Shown: piece by piece, positions 1-6,095 of the stretch
Layout of the letters: the number at the start of each line of letters is the position of its first letter
Numbering within the stretch: the stretch's first letter is position 1
Source: Thermus antranikianii DSM 12462
GTDB taxonomy: Bacteria > Deinococcota > Deinococci > Deinococcales > Thermaceae
Direction of reading: 5' to 3'
NCBI RefSeq assembly: GCF_000423905.1
Contig: NZ_AUIW01000006.1
Location: 1-64,000 of the forward strand
DNA: 64,000 bases
Notes under the pieces: model-generated
Database searches by the model: none
Told to the model about the DNA's origin: nothing
What the model saw: the letters and a program-made list of their open reading frames with translations, nothing else
Program-made: the position numbers and the translations under genes

Positions 1-306
1 TGGGTACAGGATTCGGGGGCCTTCCTGCGGTTCTACGGGTACCCCAAGGTGCTTTGGCCGTACCTGCGGAGCACCAACCTGATGGAGCGGTTTATCCGGG
101 AGCTACGGCGGGGGACGAAGGTGCGGGACCACAAGTTTCCTAAGGAAGAGGCGGTGTACAAGCTTCTTTACCTGGAGTCGGAGAGGCAGGAAGGGAGGTG
201 GGCAGAACGGAAACTAAAGGGGTTCTCGGAGGTGAAGGAGGTGCTGGAGAAGATGCTTCAGGAGCGGTATGCCCCCCGTACACAGACTCTTACACATAAC
301 TCTTGA
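1..306 (+). pseudogene. IS256-family (Mutator-type) transposase, C-terminal part, cut by window edge
   Basis: The frame is open from base 1 to a TGA at 304-306. It encodes the last ~101 residues of a Mutator-type DDE transposase. The segment LRSTNLMERFIRELRRGTKV carries the family's C-terminal catalytic Glu (NLMER) and the Arg-rich stretch after it. The rest lies to the left, so an intact gene upstream cannot be excluded. The element ends just after the gene, with a terminal sequence of the form AACTCTTGACACGACC, and the interrupted nirS resumes at once. The family call is secure; the exact IS is not identified. Confidence 0.85.
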
Positions 307-314
307 CACGACCA
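299..314. repeat. Terminal sequence of the IS256-type element
   Basis: AACTCTTGACACGACC follows the transposase stop and directly precedes nirS coding sequence, as expected of an insertion sequence end. The same 16 bases recur at 49057-49072 next to the right end of an IS481-type element, which supports its being a mobile-element terminus. The outer boundary is uncertain by a few bases because the other end and the target duplication are outside the window. Confidence 0.6.
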
Positions 315-1167
315 GCCCCTCAAGATGGTCTCCACCATCTCCTACGCTAAGGGGGCCGGGAAACTGGTGATGGAAGCCCGGGTGGCCGCCATCGTGGCGA
401 GCCACTTTAACCCCGAGTGGATCGTAAACCTCAAGGAGTCGGGCCAGACCTGGCTGGTGGACTACTCCAATCTGCACAAGAAAGGCCGGCCCCTGCCCAT
501 CACCATGATCGACACCGATCTCTTCCTGCACGATGGGGGCTGGGCCCTGAAGCGCTACTTCATCGTGGCGGCCAACGCGTTGAACAAGCTGATCGTAATA
601 GATACCAAGACCCGGGAGTTCGCAGCCGAGGTGGAGGCGGGGGTCAGGCCCCACCCGGGCCGGGGTTCCAACTGGGAGCATCCCACTTACGGGCCGGTTT
701 GGGCCACGGGGAACATCGGTAGCCCCGAGGTGACCGTGGTGGGGGTGGATCCCGAAAAGCATCCCCAGTACGCCTGGAAGGTGGTCAAGCGGATCACCCT
801 GCCCTATACCGGCAACCTCTTCATCAAGACCCACCCCAATAGCCCCTGGGTCATCGTGGACTTCCCCATGAGCCCGAGTCCCCAGGCGGCTGCCAGCCTC
901 TGCGCCATAGACAAGCGCAAGCTGGAGGTGGCCAAGTGCTGGGAGGTGCCGGGAGCCCAGGAGCTGAAGGCCCGCATGGTGCATCCCGAGTTCAACAAGG
1001 GTGGGACCGAGATCTGGGTTTCCGCCTGGGGCTCTAAGGACACCCCTACCTTCATCGTGGTCTACGATGCCCTTACCCTCAGGGAAAAGGCCCGCATCAC
1101 CGGGGACTGGGTGCGCACCCCTACGGGGAAGTTCAACGTGTACAACACCGCTTACGACATCTACTAG
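313..1167 (+). pseudogene. nirS: Cytochrome cd1 nitrite reductase, truncated (C-terminal d1-heme half only)
   Basis: About 280 residues match the C-terminal d1-heme beta-propeller of NirS, which reduces nitrite to nitric oxide in the periplasm. The family's usual C-terminus of the type TGKFNVYN is present. Full NirS is about 550-600 residues, so the signal peptide, the cytochrome c domain with its CxxCH and the first propeller blades are missing. The reading frame emerges from the IS256-type end about 10 bases earlier. The internal ATG at 325 has no convincing ribosome binding site. The 5' half may survive left of the window, but the protein cannot be made intact from here. The fragment itself has no further frameshift, so the insertion looks recent. 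Confidence 0.85.
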
Positions 1168-1182
1168 CCTGCTGGGGTGAGG

Positions 1183-1208
1183 GCGGGGAGCGCCCAGGCG
1201 CTCCCCGC
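1183..1208 (+). terminator. Strong hairpin after nirS
   Basis: A 10-bp perfect stem (GCGGGGAGCG / CGCTCCCCGC) with a 6-base loop starts 15 bases after the nirS stop codon. Only two T residues follow, so it is a short-tailed terminator or an mRNA-stabilising hairpin. It separates nirS from the box-controlled nirJ-like gene. Confidence 0.6.
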
Positions 1209-1214
1209 TTGGCC

Positions 1215-1228
1215 TTGATCCCGGTCAT
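1215..1228 (+). promoter_or_regulatory. FNR/DNR-type box upstream of the nirJ-like gene
   Basis: TTGA-TCCCGG-TCAT has the TTGA-N6-TCAA architecture of FNR/DNR sites. Its centre is 41.5 bases upstream of the A of the nirJ-like ATG (1263). A TAGCTT hexamer at 1251-1256 fits a -10 element 22 bases downstream of the box. It is one of five similar sites in this window. DnrT, encoded at 5439-6092, is the likely ligand (inference). Confidence 0.7.
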
Positions 1229-1262
1229 GGTCGGCAGGGAGTCTTCCGGTTAGCTTGCTCCC

Positions 1263-2390
1263 ATGGAGCGTCCCGAGTTCGCCCAGTACCCGTATCTGGT
1301 GGCCTGGGAGGTGACCAACGCCTGCCTCCTTGCCTGCCGCCACTGCCGGGCCTCGGCCATGCCCCACCCCCTGCCTGGGGAGCTTTCCACGGAGGAGGGC
1401 TTGAGGCTTATAGAGGAGGTGGCCACCTACCGCCCTAAACCCCTCCTCCTCCTCACCGGGGGAGACCCCCTTGCCCGCCCTGACCTCCTTTTCCTCATCC
1501 AAAGGGCCAGGGAGCTGGGGCTTAAGGTGGGCCTCACCCCGGCGGCCACACCCCTTCTCACCCGGGAAAAGGTGTTCCAGCTCAAGGAGGCAGGGGTGAC
1601 CCGGCTGGCCCTTTCCCTGGACGGGGCAAGCCCGAAAAGCCACGATGCCTTCCGGGGAGAGGAGGGCACCTTTGACCGGACCCTGGCGGCCCTGGAATGG
1701 GCCAAGGAAGCGGGGCTTCCCACCCAGGTGAACACCACCGTGACCCGGGAAAACTGGCCGGAGATCCAGGCTCTACCCGATCTCCTGGCGGAGAAGGGGG
1801 TGGTCCTTTGGAGCCTTTTCTTCCTGGTGCCCGTGGGACGGGGGGCCTTGTTAAAGCAACTCTCCGCCAGGCAGTTTGAGGAGGTGCTCCACTGGCTTTA
1901 CGAGGTTTCCCTTTCCTACCCCTTCCATGTAAAGACCACCGAAGCCCACCACTTTCGCCGGGTGGTGTTGGAGAGGCGGAGGGAACTGGGTGCGCAGGAC
2001 CGGGCCCTGGCGGCGGGAGAAAGCCTCCACCGGGAGTACTTCCAAGACGGTATGGAGCACTCCCGGCTTGGGGTTACGGACGGCAACGGCTTTGTCTTCG
2101 TGTCCGCCACCGGGGATGTGGCCCCCTCGGGGTTCTTGCCCGTTTACGCCGGCAACATCCGGGAGAAGTCTCTCCTGGAGATTTACCGGTATAGCTCCCT
2201 CTTTCAAGAACTCCGCAATAAGGACCTCCTCAAAGGGAAGTGCGGGGTCTGCGAGTACCGCTTTGTGTGCGGGGGAAGCCGGGCCAGGGCCTGGGCGGAA
2301 ACCGGGGATTACCTGGCCAGCGAGCCCCGGTGCGTCTATGTGCCCCCGGCTTGGTTGGAGAAGGTGGGCAAAGTTTCCAGCGCAGGATGA
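1263..2390 (+). CDS. nirJ: NirJ-like radical SAM protein (heme d1 biosynthesis)
   Basis: 375 residues. The radical SAM cluster motif is CLLACRHC (CX3CX2C) near residues 21-28, followed by a GGDP motif typical of SAM binding (~residue 67). A C-terminal SPASM-type Cys cluster (CGVCEYRFVCGG) lies near residue 330. The NirJ family acts in converting siroheme-derived precursors to heme d1, the cofactor of NirS, and the position after nirS supports this role. Other twitch/SPASM enzymes of heme metabolism (AhbC/AhbD) share the architecture, so the exact step is inferred. The start is the ATG 34 bases after the FNR-type box, with little room for a Shine-Dalgarno sequence. With nirS broken, the product may have no client enzyme unless another copy exists. 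Confidence 0.8.
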   Translation: MERPEFAQYPYLVAWEVTNACLLACRHCRASAMPHPLPGELSTEEGLRLIEEVATYRPKPLLLLTGGDPLARPDLLFLIQRARELGLKVGLTPAATPLLTREKVFQLKEAGVTRLALSLDGASPKSHDAFRGEEGTFDRTLAALEWAKEAGLPTQVNTTVTRENWPEIQALPDLLAEKGVVLWSLFFLVPVGRGALLKQLSARQFEEVLHWLYEVSLSYPFHVKTTEAHHFRRVVLERRRELGAQDRALAAGESLHREYFQDGMEHSRLGVTDGNGFVFVSATGDVAPSGFLPVYAGNIREKSLLEIYRYSSLFQELRNKDLLKGKCGVCEYRFVCGGSRARAWAETGDYLASEPRCVYVPPAWLEKVGKVSSAG

Positions 2391-2432
2391 GGGCTTGGGC
2401 GGGGGTGGGGTGCGGTTAGGCAAGCGGAGGAC

Positions 2433-2576
2433 ATTGGAGGGGGAAAGCTCTTTGGCCCACCAGTCCACCCGGGCCTTCTCCTTGCTGAGCCCTCGAGGCC
2501 AGAGGCAACCCAGCCACACCCGCACCCCGTCCTCTGGGGAAGCCGGCTCGAAAACGCGCTTTACCCTTAAAGCCAT
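2433..2576 (-). pseudogene. DUF488-family N-terminal fragment
   Basis: The minus strand starts at an ATG (2574-2576) that overlaps the end of the upstream thioredoxin-fold gene. It encodes about 48 residues typical of the N-terminus of small DUF488 (YeaO-like) proteins, including RVFEPASPEDGVRVW and LWPRGLSKEKA. The similarity stops after KELSPSN and the frame continues into unrelated sequence antisense to the NirJ-like gene. Family members are ~115-120 residues, so more than half is lost, including the region after the conserved Trp-rich part. The function of the family is not established. Confidence 0.7.
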
Positions 2577-2962
2577 TCCGCCTCCGGGAGGACGCACTCC
2601 GGGCACTGGGCTCCTGTGAAGCGCACCCACTCCAGGACTTCCTCCACACCCTCTACCGGCCCCAGGTGGTAGATCTCCAGGAAGGGATCGGCCACCAGCA
2701 CGCCCTTTTCCGGGATGGCGTGGACCAGGTTGCCGTCCCGGTCCAAGAGGAGGGGCAAGGGGCTTTCGTGGGCTTCTTGGGCGAGGAGGAAGGCCTGGGC
2801 CTCGAGGGCCGCAAGCTCTTCCTGGCGGAGGGCCAGGGCCTGGGCCACCCCGGGGTCCCGCAGGAGAACCAGGATCTTCCCCTTAAGGTCCGGCAGGTAT
2901 ACCCTTTCTCCCCCTGGGGTGTGGAGGGTGTAGGGGGGAAGGAGCTTTCTCAAAGCCACCAT
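2567..2962 (-). CDS. Thioredoxin/peroxiredoxin-fold protein with C-terminal CPEC
   Basis: 131 residues from the ATG at 2962, chosen because TGGAGC lies just upstream. A GTG at 2992 would add ten residues without a better site. The segment from PGGERVYLPDLKGKI onward has the look of a redoxin fold (strand, loop, LLDRDGNL strand), but the usual N-terminal peroxidatic Cys is replaced by RDPG. The only cysteines are in a C-terminal CPEC pair. The gene reads toward the DUF488 scrap and is divergent from nrcD. The specific function is unknown; a redox role near nitrogen-oxide genes is inference. Confidence 0.6.
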   Translation of the reverse strand: MVALRKLLPPYTLHTPGGERVYLPDLKGKILVLLRDPGVAQALALRQEELAALEAQAFLLAQEAHESPLPLLLDRDGNLVHAIPEKGVLVADPFLEIYHLGPVEGVEEVLEWVRFTGAQCPECVLPEAEWL

Positions 2963-3043
2963 GCTCCATTCTCGTCTTACCCGCTTGCGCACGAGTGTGA
3001 GCTTGTTCCCGGCAGCCCTAGCAGGCTGGCCCCCGGGATCCCC

Positions 3044-3057
3044 TTGACCCCGGTCAT
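3044..3057 (+). promoter_or_regulatory. FNR/DNR-type box upstream of nrcD
   Basis: TTGA-CCCCGG-TCAT. The gap to the nrcD ATG is 45 bases, longer than at the other sites, and nrcD has a clear GGAGG. A CAGGCT hexamer lies 22 bases downstream of the box, the same offset as the proposed -10 elements at the other sites. The box stands between the divergent thioredoxin-fold gene and nrcD. Confidence 0.7.
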
Positions 3058-3102
3058 GGACGGGCCAAAGGCCAGGGAGCAGGCTGGGCCTTGGAGGTAG
3101 CT

Positions 3103-3369
3103 ATGCCCCACGTGATCTGCGAGCCCTGCATCGGCGTAAAGGACCGGTCCTGCCAGGAGGTCTGCCCCGTGGAGTGCATCTACGATGCCGGGGAGCAGCT
3201 TTACATCCACCCCGATGAGTGCATTGACTGCGGGGCCTGCGTGCCCGCCTGCCCGGTGAACGCCATCTTCCCCGAGGAGGATGTTCCCGAGCCGTGGAGG
3301 GTCTACATCGAGAAAAACCGCCAGTGGGCCCAGACCCTACCCAACGTGCACGTGTTGGAGGAAAGTTGA
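3103..3369 (+). CDS. nrcD: Ferredoxin subunit of nitrate-specific NADH dehydrogenase
   Basis: 88 residues. It is a seven-iron/eight-iron type ferredoxin: CEPCIGVKDRSCQEVCP at the N-terminus and CIDCGACVPACP in the middle, as in Thermus [3Fe-4S][4Fe-4S] ferredoxins. The ATG at 3103 is preceded by GGAGG at 3093-3097. In Thermus thermophilus the nrcDEFN operon encodes a ferredoxin (NrcD), a membrane protein (NrcE), an SQR-like Fe-S protein (NrcF) and a type II NADH dehydrogenase (NrcN) that feed nitrate respiration. The order here matches, although nrcE and nrcF are ruined. The stop overlaps the nrcE ATG. Confidence 0.8.
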   Translation: MPHVICEPCIGVKDRSCQEVCPVECIYDAGEQLYIHPDECIDCGACVPACPVNAIFPEEDVPEPWRVYIEKNRQWAQTLPNVHVLEES

Positions 3370-3622
3370 TGCCGAGCCTAGGGGTGGAGGTGCGCCAGGA
3401 GGTTCCCTTCCTGCCCAAGGTGGCCTTTGCTCTCATATCCCTGGCTTCCGTGGGGGGGCGGTGTTTACCGGGCTTCGCCTGGGCCTCATCCCGGTCTTCA
3501 TCGCCTATCCCCTGTATCGCCGGTGCTCGCCCGTAAGGGGCGTGTACCTTAGGGTGCGGCCTCTTCACCGCCTGGATAACCGTAAAGCCCCTTGTGCCTT
3601 GGGCTTGGTCCGGGCTAGGTGA
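3369..3622 (+). pseudogene. nrcE: nrcE remnant, frameshifted at a G7 run
   Basis: The ATG overlaps the nrcD stop (translational coupling). The first ~30 codons read into a hydrophobic segment (PKVAFALISLASVGG). The frame then breaks at a run of seven G at 3452-3458. One frame over, the sequence continues as a plausible membrane segment (VFTGLRLGLIPVFIAYPLYR) and a basic stretch to a TGA at 3620-3622. In T. thermophilus NrcE is the membrane anchor of the Nrc complex. Here no full-length product can be made, and its 3' part appears lost where nrcF debris begins. The G7 shift could be a sequencing error or slippage, but the missing 3' part could not. Confidence 0.6.
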
Positions 3623-3639
3623 GGTTAAGAAGACCCTTC

Positions 3640-3909
3640 CCGCAGGTGCAGTATCCCTTGTATCCCCATGTGCTGCCTGCACTTGCGTTGCCCCGTATAC
3701 TGGGCCAATGGCCGATACATTGGCTCTGCTGCCCTTGTCTAGGTTCCCAGTTTCCTCTGGGATTTGCCGAGCGGGTTAAGGGCTGGCTAAGGGATGGGAT
3801 ATAGCGTTGCCGGAACGCCCACAGCTGCACCGAGGCCTGCCCCAGGGGGATTGACGTGAACCGGCTGATCACGGAGGTGAAGCGGCGGATCCTAGAGGAG
3901 GCCATCTGA
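3640..3909 (+). pseudogene. nrcF: nrcF remnant (SdhB-like iron-sulfur protein), multiply broken
   Basis: Pieces of a succinate dehydrogenase B-like Fe-S domain lie in three frames, in family order. CAACTC (Fe-S ligands) starts at 3669. CPVYWANGRYIGSAALV starts at 3689 in another frame. The third piece, from 3805, contains RCRNAHSCTEACPRGIDV and runs to a TGA at 3907-3909 that overlaps the nrcN start. A TAG at 3802-3804 sits where a Trp codon would be expected. The N-terminal [2Fe-2S] domain is absent. This is degraded beyond sequencing error and matches the SQR-like NrcF described in T. thermophilus. Confidence 0.7.
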
Positions 3910-5168
3910 TGGAACCCGAGGTGGTGGTTGTCGGGGGTGGGTTTGCGGGGCTGGCCGCGGCCAGGGTCTTGGCCCGCTTCGGGGTTCCCTACCTCCTCGT
4001 GGACGCCAGAAACCACCACCTGTTCCAGCCCCTCCTCTACCAGGTGGCCACCGGTTTTCTGGAGGCCCCTGCCGTGGCCCATCCCTTGAGGTCCCTGGTG
4101 AAGGGAGGCCGCTTCCTCCTAGCCCGGGTAGAGGCGGTGGACTTGAAGGGGCGCTACCTGCTGCTGGCCGGTGGGGAAAGGCTTCCCTACCGCCGCCTCA
4201 TCGTGGCCACGGGGAGCAGGCCTCACCCTCTGGGGATACCCGGGGCCGCAGCCTATACCTACCCTTTGAAGACCCTCGAGGATGCCCTTAGGATCCGGTA
4301 TGCCCTGCTTTATCGCCTGGAGGAGGCCGCCCGTAGGGGGGCACCCTTCCGGGTCCTGGTGGTGGGAGGCGGGCCCACAGGGGTGGAGCTTGCCGGGGCC
4401 ATGGCGGAGTTTCTCCGCCACGTGCTTCCCCGGGACTACCCGGAGGTGCCCAAAGCCCAGGTGGCCCTTTTGGAGGCCGGAGAGCGGCTTCTACCCTCCT
4501 TTAGTCCAGGCCTTGCCCGCTATGCCCTGGGGGCCCTGGAGCGTCTAGGGGTGGAGGTGCGGTTTGGGGCGAAGGTGGCGGAGGTATTTCCAAGAGGGAT
4601 CTGTTTGCAGGGTGGGGCCCGCCTGGCGGGGGATCTGATCCTGTGGGCGGTGGGGGTTAAGGGGAATGCCCTCGTGGGTCTCCCTGTGGACCCCAGGGGG
4701 CGGGTGCCCACGGATCCCTGCCTGCGGCTTTCCCAACACCCCGAAGTGTACGTGGTGGGGGACCTCAACGGCCTCTCCTGGCCGCAGCTGGCCCCGGTGG
4801 CCCTAGAGCAGGGCCGGCATGCCGCCTTTAACCTGGTGCGGACCATGCGGGGAAAGGAGCCCTTGCCCTTCCGCTATCGGGACCGCGGCCAGCTGGCAGT
4901 GATCGGGCGTAACCGGGCCGTGGCCCAGATAGGGGACTTGGGGTTTTATGGCCTTCCCGCATGGCTCCTTTGGGCCTTGGTGCACCTTGCCGAACTCGTC
5001 GGTTTCCGCAACCGCCTCCTGGTCCTTTTGGATTGGGCCTACACCTATTTCTTTCGGGAGCCAGGGGTACGGGTTCTCCTGGGGGGACCGATGCCCGGCA
5101 CGTTCCTTGGCGAAGGACCCCTCATCCTTCCAGCTCCGCCTCGGCGTGGGCCAGAAGAGCCGTCTTGA
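3909..5168 (+). CDS. nrcN: Type II NADH dehydrogenase (NrcN)
   Basis: 419 residues. The N-terminal FAD-binding fold is marked by VVVVGGGFAGLAAARVLA, a second dinucleotide fold by VLVVGGGPTGVELAGAMAEF (~residue 145), and the third FAD contact by VYVVGDLNG (~residue 280), followed by QLAPVALEQG, the region lining the quinone site in NDH-2 proteins. It oxidises NADH and passes electrons to quinone at the membrane surface. The ATG overlaps the stop of the nrcF debris (TGATG), the old coupled operon arrangement. The proline-rich C-terminal ~20 residues overlap a convergent broken gene. With nrcE and nrcF lost, membrane attachment may depend on its own C-terminal amphipathic region (inference). Confidence 0.85.
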   Translation: MEPEVVVVGGGFAGLAAARVLARFGVPYLLVDARNHHLFQPLLYQVATGFLEAPAVAHPLRSLVKGGRFLLARVEAVDLKGRYLLLAGGERLPYRRLIVATGSRPHPLGIPGAAAYTYPLKTLEDALRIRYALLYRLEEAARRGAPFRVLVVGGGPTGVELAGAMAEFLRHVLPRDYPEVPKAQVALLEAGERLLPSFSPGLARYALGALERLGVEVRFGAKVAEVFPRGICLQGGARLAGDLILWAVGVKGNALVGLPVDPRGRVPTDPCLRLSQHPEVYVVGDLNGLSWPQLAPVALEQGRHAAFNLVRTMRGKEPLPFRYRDRGQLAVIGRNRAVAQIGDLGFYGLPAWLLWALVHLAELVGFRNRLLVLLDWAYTYFFREPGVRVLLGGPMPGTFLGEGPLILPAPPRRGPEEPS

Positions 5169-5300
5169 ATCTCTGGACGATGCCTTCCGTGGGCCGGTTT
5201 TCCTTCAGGGTAGTGAGAAGCTCTGCCAGTAGCTCCCGTACGAGCCCTGGCGCACGAGCTTTTCGTATTGGGCCTGAAAGAAATACCTACCCATCGCCAT
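5122..5300 (-). pseudogene. Small unrecognised gene, frameshifted, behind an FNR-type box
   Basis: From an ATG at 5300 the minus strand reads MAMGRYFFQAQYEKLVRQG, then runs into a premature stop. One frame over, it continues as a helical segment (LVRELLAELLTTLKENRP to FKTALLAHAEAELEG) ending at a TGA at 5122-5124. A single frameshift around 5230-5260 would restore a protein of about 60 residues. The ATG lies 35 bases downstream of the FNR-type box at 5336-5349, the same spacing as at three intact genes, which is the best support for its having been a real regulated gene. The 3' end overlaps nrcN on the other strand. I do not recognise the product. Confidence 0.45.
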
Positions 5301-5335
5301 GGCTTGATGGTGGGGCCGATAGGGGTGTCCTGACC

Positions 5336-5349
5336 ATGACCCAGGTCAT
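5336..5349 (-). promoter_or_regulatory. FNR/DNR-type box, perfect palindrome, facing a broken gene
   Basis: ATGA-CCCAGG-TCAT sits within a perfect inverted repeat CATGACC-CA-GGTCATG (5335-5350). No intact gene is downstream on either strand. On the minus strand the remnant at 5122-5300 begins 35 bases away, the canonical gap. The site appears to have outlived its gene. Confidence 0.65.
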
Positions 5350-5438
5350 GAGGGCCCCGGTGAAGGGAGCCCCCAGCCTTGGAGATGGCTCCAGCTAGCC
5401 CGTAGACTCCGCTCCCTCGCGAAGAAGGATGGCCCGTT

Positions 5439-6092
5439 TCACTTAATCAGCTCCCTTAAAGCCTGAGGATCGGGAACCTCCACCCGCCTTCCCTTAAGCC
5501 GAATGAGGCCCTGGCGGTAGAGCTGGCCCAGGTTGCGGGAAACCGCCTCGGGCACGGTTCCCAAAAGGGCGGCGAGCTCCGGGTTGGTGGGCAGGTGGAA
5601 GCCCTGCCCTTCCTGGGAAAGCTTCTCCAGGAGGAACTCGCAAAGCCTCTCCCGCACCTCGTGGAAGACCAGGCGGTCCAGAAGGTGCAGAAGCTGCCCC
5701 TGGCGGCGGGCCAGGTACCGGATCAAGGCCCGGGCTAAAGGAGGGCGGGCTTCCACCAGCTGGAAGAAGCGTTCCTTGGGAATGGCCAGGACCTGGCTAT
5801 CCTCCAGGGCCTCGGCGCTGGCGGGGTAGGTGGGCCGGTCCAGGAAGAGGGCCACCTCGGCCAGGACCCGTCCTGGACCTTCCAGGTGGAGCACCACCTG
5901 CTTGCGCCCTTCGGGGTCCAGCTTGTACACCTTGATGAGGCCCCTTTCCACCACGAAGAGGGAGCGCACGGGCTCCCCCTCGAGGAAAAGCACCTCCCCC
6001 CGCTTTAGCCGCCTGGTCCTGGCCTCGCCTTCCAAGGCCTTGAGGTCCTCGGGGTTCAGGTCTCGGAAGAGGGGAACCTGCTTAAGATCCAT
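5439..6092 (-). CDS. dnrT: CRP/FNR-family regulator (DnrT-like)
   Basis: 217 residues. The N-terminal cyclic-nucleotide-type beta-roll (~20-110) is followed by a dimerisation helix and a C-terminal winged helix (~150-210). The recognition helix contains EAVSR, which keeps the E-x-x-S-R contacts FNR uses to read TTGA half sites. It lacks an N-terminal Cys cluster, so it is not an oxygen-labile Fe-S sensor like E. coli FNR; in T. thermophilus DnrT works with DnrS in activating denitrification genes. It starts 3 bases after the dnrS stop codon, so the two are one operon. It is the most likely binder of the five TTGA-N6-TCAT boxes in this window (inference). Confidence 0.85.
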   Translation of the reverse strand: MDLKQVPLFRDLNPEDLKALEGEARTRRLKRGEVLFLEGEPVRSLFVVERGLIKVYKLDPEGRKQVVLHLEGPGRVLAEVALFLDRPTYPASAEALEDSQVLAIPKERFFQLVEARPPLARALIRYLARRQGQLLHLLDRLVFHEVRERLCEFLLEKLSQEGQGFHLPTNPELAALLGTVPEAVSRNLGQLYRQGLIRLKGRRVEVPDPQALRELIK

Positions 6093-6095
6093 TCC

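Noticed and set aside
214-984. 256-codon minus-strand frame opposite nirS
   Set aside because: Antisense to unmistakable NirS sequence and crossing the IS boundary, so it cannot be an ancestral gene.
3755-3830. tRNA-like stretch (GCCGAGCGGGTTAAGG resembles a D-arm of tRNA-Ser/Leu)
   Set aside because: No matching acceptor stem, anticodon arm or T-arm. The same bases are explained as nrcF debris.
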